Below the pieces are notes generated by a model, which saw only the letters and a list, made by a program, of their open reading frames with translations, was not told the DNA's origin and searched no databases. Made by a program: the position numbers and the translations under genes. Below, piece after piece: positions 23,643 to 32,165 of a stretch of DNA of 64,000 nt; within the stretch, counting starts at the first letter, position 1; the number at the start of each line of letters is the position of its first letter. This stretch comes from Chitinophagales bacterium. Lineage in GTDB: Bacteria; Bacteroidota; Bacteroidia; Chitinophagales; Chitinophagaceae. The stretch covers positions 107,273 through 171,272 of the forward strand of contig JACJXP010000005.1 of assembly GCA_020636575.1 (NCBI GenBank). Direction: 5' to 3'.

Positions 23643-25445
23643 TTAGGTTAAAGGAACATGAAGGGCTATCAGGGTGCCCCGGCCGGGTGCGGCGTCAAAC
23701 TCAACTGTGCCTTTGAGATATTCTATCCGGGAGGTAATATTTTTGAGCCCAATCCCATCAAATTTTCCTTTATCTGTAATGTCAAACCCTTTCCCATTAT
23801 CTTCAATGGTACCGCTGATGCCGTCCTTGTCACGGATCAATGAAATATCAATTGATGTGGCATTTGCATGTTTGATCGCATTGTTCACACACTCCTGGAT
23901 AATGCGGTAAAGAAAAGTTTCAGTATGGCTGTCGAGCCTTTCTTCAAGCCCTTCAGTATAAACGTCAATTTGAGTGTTCTTGCTATTTAGCTTATCTACA
24001 AATTCTCTTACAGCTGCGCCGAGATTATTTTTTAAAAGGGCATTGGGCATCATGATATGTGATACGGTGCGTACCTCCCGGCAACTGTCATCAACAAGCT
24101 GGATTATTTTATCAAATGATTCCTTCTGGTCTTTATTCTCAAACTTCAGGTCTTCTTCAATTGCTGAAAGGTTCATTTTTGCGGCACTCATCATTTGTCC
24201 CACACCATCATGGAGGTCTTTGGCAATTCTTTGCCTTTCATTTTCTTCAGCTTCCAGGACAGATTTTGCTGCCATTTCCTGTTGCTTCATAAGTAAGCCT
24301 TGCAATTGCCTTTCTTTTTTGAGCTTATATCTTTTGTATTGCGAATTGATCAGCAAGCCTGCCAGCAATACCAGGCCGGCGATCCCGATGAATAAATAAT
24401 CCTGTAACCTGATCCTGTGTTTCTGATCAGCGATCTGCTGTTCTTTTTTTGCAGATTCATATTTCGCATTCAGTTCTTCGATCTGTTTTGTTTTTTCAAG
24501 ACCCATCAGGCTGTCACGGAGTGCGGTGCGAATACTATAAAAACTTAGCGCTTTTTGAAAATCACCTTGTCTGCGGGCTACTTCAGAAAGTTCGTTGTAA
24601 TTGTTAGACTGTAACTCCGGGTATTTCAGGTTTTCTGCTACCTGGTTGCTTAGTGTAAGATATTCAATTGCTTTTTTGTAATCACCTTTTCCGCTCATAG
24701 CTACTCCAAGATCAGAATAGGTTAATGCCAGTGCAAAACTATCTTTCAATTGCTGCCGGATAGCCAATGCTCTCAGGAGGTTCTTTTCAGCCAGGTCATA
24801 TTTTTTTTCAATGACATAAACACCGGCAATATTGCTCAGTGAATAAGAAACACTCAATGAATCTCCTGCTGCTTCAGCGAGTTTCATAGAAGCCGTGTAG
24901 CGGTTTACTGCCTCATTATAGTCTTCCCTGTATTCATAAACCACTCCCGATTCGTTCAGTATCATTGCTATCCCGCTTGTATCATTCAGCTCCCTGTAAA
25001 TGCTTTCCGCTTTATTGTAGTTACTAGATGCCCTGTTAAGGTCCCTGGTTTTGCGATATAATTTTGCCAGCTCATTATATACCGGGGCAAGCCTTTGTTT
25101 GTCGTTCTTTTTTTCCAGGATAGAAATAGACTCGTAATAATTCTTTGCCGCAAGATCGTAGTCGCCTTTGAAATAGTTGGCAAGACCAATATGTCTTTTA
25201 AGTTCAGCTACGGCAGTAGAGTCTGTATTTCTCCGGGCAATTTTTAATGCTTTATCACCTTCAATGATAGCGGAATCAAAATTCTTTAATTCAAAATGCT
25301 GAACCAGGTTAATGGCAGCATCCATTTGCTCTTCATAAGGCCTCTTTGAATTAATGATATTACGCAGGCTGTCAGCAGACACCTGTGAACTGGCGCTGGC
25401 AGCTACGAATAACAGGGATAAAAAAAAAGTTTGTCGCTTCGTCAT
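23643..25445 (-). CDS. TPR-containing sensor histidine kinase (HisKA_3 type)
   Basis: A 600-residue NarX/DegS-like kinase. Signal peptide at 1-21 (FVAASASSQ), at least five or six tetratricopeptide repeats between about residues 80 and 310 in the periplasm, a short coiled-coil to 348, one membrane helix at about 350-367, the HisKA_3 dimerisation domain with His412 in RQRIAKDLHDGVGQ, and an ATPase domain with NNAIKHANA, DNGKGFD and GIGLKNITSRIEYLKG. It should phosphorylate the response regulator encoded 127 nt downstream. It begins 3 nt after the dapB stop, so it appears to be transcribed with dapB. What the TPR domain senses is unknown. Confidence 0.93.
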   Translation of the reverse strand: MTKRQTFFLSLLFVAASASSQVSADSLRNIINSKRPYEEQMDAAINLVQHFELKNFDSAIIEGDKALKIARRNTDSTAVAELKRHIGLANYFKGDYDLAAKNYYESISILEKKNDKQRLAPVYNELAKLYRKTRDLNRASSNYNKAESIYRELNDTSGIAMILNESGVVYEYREDYNEAVNRYTASMKLAEAAGDSLSVSYSLSNIAGVYVIEKKYDLAEKNLLRALAIRQQLKDSFALALTYSDLGVAMSGKGDYKKAIEYLTLSNQVAENLKYPELQSNNYNELSEVARRQGDFQKALSFYSIRTALRDSLMGLEKTKQIEELNAKYESAKKEQQIADQKHRIRLQDYLFIGIAGLVLLAGLLINSQYKRYKLKKERQLQGLLMKQQEMAAKSVLEAEENERQRIAKDLHDGVGQMMSAAKMNLSAIEEDLKFENKDQKESFDKIIQLVDDSCREVRTVSHIMMPNALLKNNLGAAVREFVDKLNSKNTQIDVYTEGLEERLDSHTETFLYRIIQECVNNAIKHANATSIDISLIRDKDGISGTIEDNGKGFDITDKGKFDGIGLKNITSRIEYLKGTVEFDAAPGRGTLIALHVPLT

Positions 25446-25448
25446 TTA

Positions 25449-26165
25449 TTAAAGGTTCAGCACATCTTTCATAGTGAAAAATCCTTTTTTGCCGACCAGG
25501 TATTCTGCAGCAAGCACAGCACCGGTAGCAAATCCTTTTCGGTTATGCGCTGTATGAATGATCTCAATATCATCAATAGGAGACGAGTATTTTACACTGT
25601 GTGTGCCGGGAGCAGGGTCTACCCGCTGACTAATGATCTCCAGGTCAGCAGGGTCATCACTCAGTTCATTCACCCATTTCTTCTTTCGGGCAACCTGTTC
25701 TAATATTTGTTCGGCAAGGGTAATAGCAGTTCCGCTTGGTGCATCTTTCTTTTGTGTATGATGTGTTTCGTCCAATATCACCTCATAGTTAGTATGAGGA
25801 GCCATCAATGTGGCAAGTTTCTTATTTATTTCAAAGAATATATTTACACCCACACTAAAATTGCTGGCATAAATAAAAGCTCCGTTTTGCTCTTTACAAA
25901 AGCTTTTCATCTCTTCCAACTTATCAGTCCAACCTGTTGAACCACTTACAACCGGCACACCCCATTCAATTGTTTTTCTGATATTCTCGTAAGCGCTGTG
26001 CGGATTGGTGAATTCAATAGCAACATCGGCTTTTTGAATATTTTCTGCAGTAAAATCTTTTATGCTGAATTCATCGATCTTTAATACTACCTGGTGTCCT
26101 CTTTGAATAGCTATCTCTTCAATGGCTTTACCCATTTTACCATATCCTAGCAATGCGATTTTCAT
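25449..26165 (-). CDS. dapB: 4-hydroxy-tetrahydrodipicolinate reductase
   Basis: Reduces 4-hydroxy-tetrahydrodipicolinate in the lysine/diaminopimelate pathway; cytoplasmic. The 238-residue length is that of the short Bacteroidota form. Nucleotide-binding GYGKMG is at residues 7-12, then IEFTNPHSAYEN, VVSGSTGW, IYASNFSVGVNIFFEIN and the catalytic segment DETHHTQKKDAPSGTAI with the His-His and Lys of the active site. It belongs to the parA-parB-DUF5683-dapB neighbourhood common in this phylum, but its own promoter (26197-26225) is clear. dapD, another gene of the pathway, is at 43026. Confidence 0.96.
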   Translation of the reverse strand: MKIALLGYGKMGKAIEEIAIQRGHQVVLKIDEFSIKDFTAENIQKADVAIEFTNPHSAYENIRKTIEWGVPVVSGSTGWTDKLEEMKSFCKEQNGAFIYASNFSVGVNIFFEINKKLATLMAPHTNYEVILDETHHTQKKDAPSGTAITLAEQILEQVARKKKWVNELSDDPADLEIISQRVDPAPGTHSVKYSSPIDDIEIIHTAHNRKGFATGAVLAAEYLVGKKGFFTMKDVLNL

Positions 26166-26196
26166 AATTATAGTTTTATACAGAAGTTGAGGTGAG

Positions 26197-26225
26197 CAAA
26201 TTTAACCAATTACAACCGGGTCAAA
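26197..26225 (-). promoter_or_regulatory. Bacteroidota-type promoter of dapB
   Basis: Minus strand: TTTG (26222-26225), a 17-nt spacer, then TAAATTTG (26197-26204), an exact match to the -33/-7 consensus TTTG...TAnnTTTG. It lies 31 nt upstream of the dapB ATG in the 81-nt gap after the DUF5683 gene. Probably also serves the histidine kinase downstream. Confidence 0.7.
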
Positions 26226-26246
26226 GTAAGTGCTGGTTGGTATTTA

Positions 26247-26891
26247 TCAGCGGCCTATTTTCAAGACAAGGCTTAAGCCATTGGTGCGGGCCATATCGCT
26301 GTATCCGGGTTTGATCTGCAGGCTGAGATCCGGACTCACATCAAAAGTTTTCAGGTGAGCATCCACTGTAGCGTCAACTACATTTAGCCCCCATAAAAGG
26401 ATAAATACAAGAACAGAATAATCAATATCCCTTCTGAAACCGTCACGGTAATATTTGAGTGATTCGCTGCTAAGAGGTTTTAGATGGGGCTCAATATCAT
26501 TGAACAAAGCTGAGTCTGCAGCTGTAGCTCCCGGCAGGCTCATATTGTATTTGACTCTATATGCAAACCTGGTTTCCTTATAGTTTTTCAGGTTATAAGC
26601 AAACACAACACCACAGGTTCCCAGTGCTCCGTAAACGATCGGAAGTTTCCAGTATTTCTTATTGTATATCTGCCCCAACCCGGGAAGTATAGCCGAGCGA
26701 ATAGCCGCTTTTTTAGGACTGTGTGCCTTTAGGGCAGAGTCGTACCGGTTACCTGTTGCTTTTGTAACAACAGTTTTTTCTATTTTGGGTACTGTATCTT
26801 TTACAGGTTGCAATACTTCTTCCTCTTGTGCAAGAAGCCATGTGGGTGCCACAAATAGAATGTACAATAAAAAAGAAACAGCAAATTTCAT
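26247..26891 (-). CDS. DUF5683 membrane protein
   Basis: A 214-residue envelope protein of unknown function. Signal peptide at 1-21 (FVAPTWLLAQ), then the family core SAILPGLGQIYNKKYWKLP near residue 66-85, a hydrophobic segment (IVYGALGTCGVVFAYNL), the arginine-rich YYRDGFRRDIDYSVLV and a second membrane segment (VFILLWGLNVVDATVDAHL). This arrangement is typical of DUF5683 proteins found between parB and dapB in Bacteroidota. It starts 2 nt after the parB stop and is thus cotranscribed with parAB. Location suggests a link to the cell envelope or division, but none is shown by the sequence. Confidence 0.88.
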   Translation of the reverse strand: MKFAVSFLLYILFVAPTWLLAQEEEVLQPVKDTVPKIEKTVVTKATGNRYDSALKAHSPKKAAIRSAILPGLGQIYNKKYWKLPIVYGALGTCGVVFAYNLKNYKETRFAYRVKYNMSLPGATAADSALFNDIEPHLKPLSSESLKYYRDGFRRDIDYSVLVFILLWGLNVVDATVDAHLKTFDVSPDLSLQIKPGYSDMARTNGLSLVLKIGR

Positions 26892-26893
26892 GA

Positions 26894-27808
26894 TCAGTCC
26901 AATGAAGCATTCATTTGCCCGAGGATCTTATTCAACTCTTCAGCCGAATAGTATTCAATGCTGATTTGACCGCTGCCATTACGGCTTTGTCTTAGCTTTA
27001 CCCGGGTACTGAAATGAGATGCTAATTTATCTTCTATTCGCTTCAAAGAGGGAGGTAAATTACTTTTTGAAGTTTTTTTAACAGCTTCCGGTTTTTGAAG
27101 GGTTTTTACAAAAGCTTCTGTTTGTCTTACAGAGAGTCCTCTTTTTTTGATCTCTTTCCAGGCATACACCTGTTTTTCCACAGTGTCGATACTAATGAGT
27201 GCTCTTGCATGTCCCATGCTCAATTCTCCGTTTCGCACTGCAAGCTGTATATCTGGAGGTAATTTCAAGAGGCGAATAAAGTTTGCCACTGTGCTTCTGT
27301 CTTTTCCCATTCTTTCCGCCACCTGTTCCTGGGTATATTCCAGCTCTTCCATCATTCTTTTATAGCTGAGCGATATTTCCATGGCATTCAGGTCTTCCCG
27401 TTGGAGGTTTTCCAACAATGCCAGTTCAAGTAATTGTGCATCGTTTGCCTGGCGAACATAGGCAGGGATATCTGCAATACCAGCTAATTTTGCAGCTCTC
27501 CATCTTCTTTCTCCGGAAATAAGCCTGTACTTCCCATTCGCCATTTTTGACACAGTAACCGGCTGAATAATATCATGCAATTTTATAGAATCGGCAAGTT
27601 CCTGCAGTGCCTTCTCATCAAAGTCACGACGGGGCTGTTTGGGGTTTGCTTCAATATTTGCAACTTCAAGACGACTGATAGTGGTTGCGTCTTTAACAAC
27701 ATTTGGTTTTAATGTTCCGCTGCCGGTCTTCAGATCTTCATCAATACTTTGCAAGAGCGAACGAATGCCTTTACCCAGTAATTCTTTATTTTGTTTCGGA
27801 CTTGTCAT
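26894..27808 (-). CDS. parB: Chromosome partitioning protein ParB
   Basis: A 304-residue CTP-dependent DNA clamp that loads at parS sites and works with ParA in chromosome segregation. Seen: IEANPKQPRRDFDEKALQEL (ParB N-domain entry) near residue 53, ISGERRWRAAKLA (CTP/parS motif region GERRxRA) near 98, LLENLQREDLNAMEIS near 130, the helix-turn-helix VAERMGKDRSTVANFIRLLKLP near 162, and a C-terminal dimerisation segment with LNKIL. Downstream of parA by 10 nt and upstream of the DUF5683 gene by 2 nt. No parS site was recognised in the window. Confidence 0.96.
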   Translation of the reverse strand: MTSPKQNKELLGKGIRSLLQSIDEDLKTGSGTLKPNVVKDATTISRLEVANIEANPKQPRRDFDEKALQELADSIKLHDIIQPVTVSKMANGKYRLISGERRWRAAKLAGIADIPAYVRQANDAQLLELALLENLQREDLNAMEISLSYKRMMEELEYTQEQVAERMGKDRSTVANFIRLLKLPPDIQLAVRNGELSMGHARALISIDTVEKQVYAWKEIKKRGLSVRQTEAFVKTLQKPEAVKKTSKSNLPPSLKRIEDKLASHFSTRVKLRQSRNGSGQISIEYYSAEELNKILGQMNASLD

Positions 27809-27818
27809 GCTTCTTTTC

Positions 27819-28622
27819 TTATAACTCCATTATTCTTTCTTCATTCTTTATCCTCGTCATATCATTTTTCTGCAGGATCTCTTTTGCAAGATTAAGGTAA
27901 TTCAGGGAACCCTTACTGCCACCATCATACAGAATTACAGGTTTACCTGCACTGGGTGCTTCAGCCAGTTTGGAGTTACGATGTACAATGGTACTGAAAA
28001 CCATATCTTCAAAATGCCTTCTCACTTCACTTACTACCTGGTTGGAAAGGCGTAAACGACCATCATACATGGTCATGAGAATTCCTTCAATAACTAAGGA
28101 TGTGTTTAACCGGCTTTGCACTATTTTAATTGTATTCAGCAATTTCCCTAATCCTTCCAATGCAAAGAATTCGCATTGCACAGGTACAACTACTGAATCA
28201 GAAGCTGTAAGTGCATTTACTGTGATGAGGCCGAGGGAAGGGGAGCAGTCAATAATTATAAAATCATAATCGTTTCTTACCGTATCAAGCAGATTTTTTA
28301 ATACTGATTCCCGGTTTGGGTAATTGATCATCTCGATCTCAGCACCAACCAGATCAATATGAGAAGGAAGAATATCCAGGTTGGGGATCTCTGTTTTCAG
28401 TATCACATCTTTTGGCTTTACTTTATTAACCATGCAATCGTAAAGGCTTTGTGTGATATTATGCAGATCAAACCCTACTCCGGTGGTACTATTTGCCTGC
28501 GGATCACCATCTACCAGTAAGGTTTTAAATTCTAATACAGCAAAACTTGCTGCAAGGTTAATTGCAGTGGTGGTTTTGCCAACACCCCCTTTTTGATTAG
28601 CTACACCGATAATTCTTGCCAT
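27819..28622 (-). CDS. parA: Chromosome partitioning ATPase ParA/Soj
   Basis: A 267-residue Walker-type ATPase that binds DNA non-specifically and drives segregation of the ParB-marked origin region. The deviant Walker A motif KGGVGKTT is at 11-18, Walker A-prime is LLVDGDPQANST, and Walker B is IIIDCSPSLGLITVNAL. The C-terminal VIEGILMTMYDGRLRLSNQV and NSKLAEAPSAGKP are the chromosomal Soj signatures. First gene of the parA-parB-DUF5683 unit. Its placement suggests, but does not prove, that the origin is not far away, since parAB often lies in the origin-proximal part of the chromosome. Confidence 0.97.
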   Translation of the reverse strand: MARIIGVANQKGGVGKTTTAINLAASFAVLEFKTLLVDGDPQANSTTGVGFDLHNITQSLYDCMVNKVKPKDVILKTEIPNLDILPSHIDLVGAEIEMINYPNRESVLKNLLDTVRNDYDFIIIDCSPSLGLITVNALTASDSVVVPVQCEFFALEGLGKLLNTIKIVQSRLNTSLVIEGILMTMYDGRLRLSNQVVSEVRRHFEDMVFSTIVHRNSKLAEAPSAGKPVILYDGGSKGSLNYLNLAKEILQKNDMTRIKNEERIMEL

Positions 28623-28688
28623 CTTACCGAAAACTCCTTCTTATTTAATAGTTAAAGTGAGTAAAATTGCCGCCTGAAACCAAGAACA

Positions 28689-28766
28689 CAAAATTAAGTT
28701 TTGCCCAATCGGGCATATCTGCAAATTTAAGTGTTCATAAAAGAATGACCGGGCAGGATAACTGCC
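28689..28766. promoter_or_regulatory. Divergent parA/metallophosphoesterase control region with two small palindromes
   Basis: The 162-nt gap between parA and the divergent metallophosphoesterase holds on the minus strand two exact TAnnTTTG matches (TAATTTTG at 28689-28696 and TAAATTTG at 28722-28729). TGCCC-AATC-GGGCA (28702-28715) lies between them and GGCAG-GATAA-CTGCC lies at 28752-28766, just before a plus-strand TAATTTTA (28768-28775). The inverted repeats are possible operators; they are short. Confidence 0.35.
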
Positions 28767-28784
28767 TTAATTTTAATCCATATT

Positions 28785-30056
28785 ATGCGTAATTCTCCGT
28801 TTTGGTGGGTGTTTATCGGGTTTATGGTGCTGCTGGATATTTACATTTTTCAGGCAGTAAGGTTTTTATCTCAAAACCTTCCGGGGAAAACGAAAACGTT
28901 TATATACAGCGGATATTGGATCATTTCGGCTGCTGCCATTATTATATTAATTGTTTTACCCTTTCTCCATTTTGAAAAGCAGGCAAGAATAACCCGGGCG
29001 ACTATTTTCTCAATGATAGCAGGCTTTTTCTTTGCAAAGCTGATCGCCGCTGTTTTTTTCCTTTTTGATGATGTAAGAAGAGGGATTCAATGGGCTGTTT
29101 CAAAATTATTTCAGCAGGGGACCGGTGCAGAGGCTGCCGCAGCAGGGGATAAAATATCAAGATCTGCATTTTTAAGCTGGGCTGGTATGATAGCCGGCGG
29201 TGGTCTTTTTGGAACACTTGTCTATGGTTTTAGAAACAAATACCGGTACCAGGTAAAGCGGCACAAATTAGCATTCTCCAATTTGCCAAAGTCATTTAAA
29301 GGAGTAAAACTGGTTCATATCTCAGATATACATTCAGGAAGCTTTACAGATAAAGAAGCTGTGATGAAGGGAGTATACAAAGTGATGCAGGAAAAACCTG
29401 ACCTTATCCTTTTTACCGGCGACCTGGTTAATAATGTGGCAGATGAAATGAAGGATTACATGGATGTCTTTAATAAGCTAGAGGCACCTCTGGGTGTTTA
29501 TTCTACTTTGGGAAATCATGATTATGGTGATTATACCAGTTGGGATAGTGAAGAAGAAAAAGCGGCCAACCTTGATAAATTGAAAAGCATTCATGGTGAA
29601 TTAGGGTGGCGATTAATGATGAATGAGCATGTATCTATTGAAAAAAACGGTGAAAAAATTGCCCTTTTAGGAATTGAGAACTGGAGTGCAAAAGCCCGGT
29701 TCCCCAAGTATGGGGATCTTGAAAAAGCTCATTACGGAACAGACGATCATTCTTTCAAAATACTCTTGAGCCATGATCCTTCTCACTGGAAAGCAGAGGT
29801 TTGCAGTGATTACCAGGATATTGACTTGATGATGGCAGGGCACACCCATGGAATGCAGTTTGGCGTAGAAATTCCGGGTTTTAGGTGGAGCCCTGTTCAA
29901 TACGTTTATAACGAGTGGGCAGGCTTGTACGAAAAAAGACCGGCTGATAAAGCAGGCAAGAAGCAGTACTTATATGTAAACAGGGGCTTTGGATTTATTG
30001 GCTATCCTGGCCGTGTGGGTATTTTGCCGGAGATCACAGTAATTGAGCTTGCTTAG
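28785..30056 (+). CDS. Membrane-anchored metallophosphoesterase
   Basis: A 423-residue protein with four or so N-terminal membrane segments (residues about 5-25, 44-62, 73-97 and 129-147) and a C-terminal calcineurin-like phosphoesterase. All metal motifs are visible: LVHISDIHSG (DxH), FTGDLVNN (GDxx), TLGNHDYGDY (GNHD), LLSHDP and MAGHTHGMQFG (GHxH). The layout equals YaeI/YkuE-like enzymes, some of which act on lipid head groups such as UDP-diacylglucosamine or cyclic nucleotides; the catalytic part should face the periplasm or cytoplasm depending on the helix count, which I cannot fix. Ends in GFGFIGYPGRVGILPEITVIEL. Substrate unknown. Confidence 0.9.
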   Translation: MRNSPFWWVFIGFMVLLDIYIFQAVRFLSQNLPGKTKTFIYSGYWIISAAAIIILIVLPFLHFEKQARITRATIFSMIAGFFFAKLIAAVFFLFDDVRRGIQWAVSKLFQQGTGAEAAAAGDKISRSAFLSWAGMIAGGGLFGTLVYGFRNKYRYQVKRHKLAFSNLPKSFKGVKLVHISDIHSGSFTDKEAVMKGVYKVMQEKPDLILFTGDLVNNVADEMKDYMDVFNKLEAPLGVYSTLGNHDYGDYTSWDSEEEKAANLDKLKSIHGELGWRLMMNEHVSIEKNGEKIALLGIENWSAKARFPKYGDLEKAHYGTDDHSFKILLSHDPSHWKAEVCSDYQDIDLMMAGHTHGMQFGVEIPGFRWSPVQYVYNEWAGLYEKRPADKAGKKQYLYVNRGFGFIGYPGRVGILPEITVIELA

Positions 30057-30186
30057 GCCCCCGGCTTTCAATATTTTCCTTTTTAATTCGTTATTGATTT
30101 TCAGCAGAATGTATTAAACTTTCGGTTATAGAGAGGGTCTTATAGCCTGTTTTAGCCTAATAACCAGAAACCGCACAAAACTGCCG

Positions 30187-31215
30187 ATGCTGAAAAAATG
30201 GTCAGTAATATTCATCATGCTTGCCCTGGGTAGGTTTGCAAATGCGCAAACTAATCCAGTTGATACTTCTATTGCTCCTGTCACCGACCTCTTTTTAATG
30301 GATTCAACTATCGATTACGAGGAACTTTTTAAAGATCTTGACAGCTTTTTAGATTCTTTATTAACTCCCCGTAGCTATTTCCTGGTGGGTGCATCTGTGG
30401 GAAAGGGAAATTATAGTTTTGAATCTAAAAGTTCAGGTTTCTATGAATCAGAACCCAGGTTTACCTATTCACCTCAGTTAGCTTATTATCATAAATCAGG
30501 GCTCGGACTTTCTTCAACTGGATATATTGTAAATGATGATCCGGGAATGAATCTTTACCAGTTCTCAGTTACTCCTTCATTTGATTATATCAAAGACAGG
30601 AGATTGGTAACCGGCATTTCCTATACAAGGTTTATAACCAAAGACTCATTGGATTTTTATACAACCCCTATTCAAAACGAATTGTATGCCTACTTTACTT
30701 ACCGAAAAACATGGTTACGGCCTACGGTTGCCCTAAGCTATGGCTGGGGTACCCGAAAAGACTATAAGGAAAGAGAAACACAGATATTGGACCTGCGTCT
30801 CAGAAGAAGAGGCTATACTTATATTAATACAGAAGAATCCATCAGCGACTTTTCTGTTCTTGCCTCTTTAAGGCATGACTTTTACTGGCTGGATGTGCTG
30901 GCCAATAAGGACCACATCCGTCTCACACCCCAGTTGTCTTTTACAAGTGGCACACAAAAATTTGGATTTAATCAATCTTCGGGAAGTTATGTTACTGTTT
31001 TAAGAACGGGTAATAATGTGTTGTACAATACCGATAATGTTTACCTGGATGATGAAATAAAATTTCAACCTCTTTCATTAACTTTTTACCTGCGGGGAGA
31101 GTATTCTATCGGTAAATTTTTTGTACAGCCACAGGTTATTTTTGATTATTATTTCCCCGCCACTGAGAATAATTTCGGCACTTTGTTTTCAGTTAATGCA
31201 GGTTTCATCTTCTGA
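30187..31215 (+). CDS. Outer-membrane beta-barrel protein, unknown role
   Basis: A 342-residue exported protein that I cannot place in a named family. Signal peptide about 1-20 (MLALGRFANAQ). A short acidic segment (LDSFLDSLL) follows, then from residue 62 to the end repeating short amphipathic strands with aromatic girdles (YFLVGASVGKGNYSF, YSPQLAYYHKSGLGLSSTGY, LYAYFTYRKTWLRPTVALSYGW, LTPQLSFTSGTQKFGF) and a last strand ending in AGFIF, with the terminal Phe usual for BAM substrates. This predicts a barrel of roughly 12-16 strands. It stands alone between the metallophosphoesterase and another beta-barrel gene. Confidence 0.7.
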   Translation: MLKKWSVIFIMLALGRFANAQTNPVDTSIAPVTDLFLMDSTIDYEELFKDLDSFLDSLLTPRSYFLVGASVGKGNYSFESKSSGFYESEPRFTYSPQLAYYHKSGLGLSSTGYIVNDDPGMNLYQFSVTPSFDYIKDRRLVTGISYTRFITKDSLDFYTTPIQNELYAYFTYRKTWLRPTVALSYGWGTRKDYKERETQILDLRLRRRGYTYINTEESISDFSVLASLRHDFYWLDVLANKDHIRLTPQLSFTSGTQKFGFNQSSGSYVTVLRTGNNVLYNTDNVYLDDEIKFQPLSLTFYLRGEYSIGKFFVQPQVIFDYYFPATENNFGTLFSVNAGFIF

Positions 31216-31393
31216 GCCTTTTATTTTAAATCAAACCTTAACATTTTTTGTGCAATAGATGAAGCAGCTTTTTTGTTTTAATATTTCGTTATTACGGCGT
31301 TAATGCTTTTTAACAGCCCGGACGGGTTACTGGCATTAAACTTGAAATTTTGGTTCCGGCTTTAATAAGTTACCAAACTTTAAAAAACTGATC

Positions 31394-31978
31394 ATGAAAA
31401 CAAAACTCCTTACGCTTTTCGTAGCCTTGTTAATGGCAAATGCCATGATGGCCCAATTTCATATTGGGGTTAAAGGCGGTGCCAACATTACCAAGGTAGA
31501 CGGTAAATCATTTAAAGACCAGTTCAGGTATGGATATCACCTGGGTGGTTTTGCAGAGATCCGGATGGGCAACAAATTTGTGTTGCAACCGGAAGTTCTT
31601 TTTAACCAGTATGCCACAAGACTCGACAGCAATTACAAAAATGTGTACGAGGATATTTTTGGTGGCCAGAGCAATGTAAAACTGAATTACCTGTCAATCC
31701 CAATCCTATTAAATTACAAGCTGGTGGGCAATTTTATTGCATTGCAGGTGGGTCCTCAATTTGGGGTACTGATCGATCAAAGCAAGACAGTATTACAAAA
31801 TGGCGGTGATGCATTCAAAAAAGGCGATTTTTCCATGTTGGCTGGCTTACAGTTCAGGGTCGCAAATCTGCGTATCAATGGACGTTATGCAGTGGGCCTG
31901 AACAATATCAGTGATATCGGAAATGAAGGGAAGTGGAAAAACCAGGGCTTCCAGGTATCTGTAGGACTAGCCTTATAA
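31394..31978 (+). CDS. Porin-family/PorT-like outer-membrane beta-barrel protein
   Basis: A 194-residue protein of the OMP_b-brl_2 (PorT-like) type. Signal peptide 1-20 (MANAMMAQ), then the family opening FHIGVKGGANITKVDG, LQPEVLFNQYATRL, KLNYLSIPILLNYKLVGNFIALQVGPQFGVLID and the terminal strands GRYAVGLNNISD and GFQVSVGLAL. It should form a small eight-stranded barrel in the outer membrane. Such proteins are abundant in Bacteroidota with mostly unknown roles. It is followed by a strong terminator and then lon. Confidence 0.87.
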   Translation: MKTKLLTLFVALLMANAMMAQFHIGVKGGANITKVDGKSFKDQFRYGYHLGGFAEIRMGNKFVLQPEVLFNQYATRLDSNYKNVYEDIFGGQSNVKLNYLSIPILLNYKLVGNFIALQVGPQFGVLIDQSKTVLQNGGDAFKKGDFSMLAGLQFRVANLRINGRYAVGLNNISDIGNEGKWKNQGFQVSVGLAL

Positions 31979-32001
31979 ATAAAATCCTATCCCGGATGAA
32001 T

Positions 32002-32036
32002 AAGAGCCCTTTCTGCTTGCAGGAGGGGCTCTTTCT
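32002..32036 (+). terminator. Rho-independent terminator
   Basis: Plus-strand hairpin with outer stem AAGAGCCC/GGGCTCTT and an inner CTGC/GCAG pairing, followed by TTTCT. It lies 23 nt after the stop of the porin-family gene. Confidence 0.75.
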
Positions 32037-32165
32037 ATAAACCTTTCTTTATCAATTACCTATTTTGTCAGTTTTTTTTCCGGGGCATGAATCTTGGGAA
32101 TACTACTTTCCCGTTATATTTTAGCCCTCTTGGGCTGTTACTGACAGATTGACTAAAAAAAGGTT

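Noticed and set aside
26894..28784. parS sites near parAB
   Set aside because: No palindrome resembling GTTTCACGTGAAAC was found in the intergenic sequence or near the genes.
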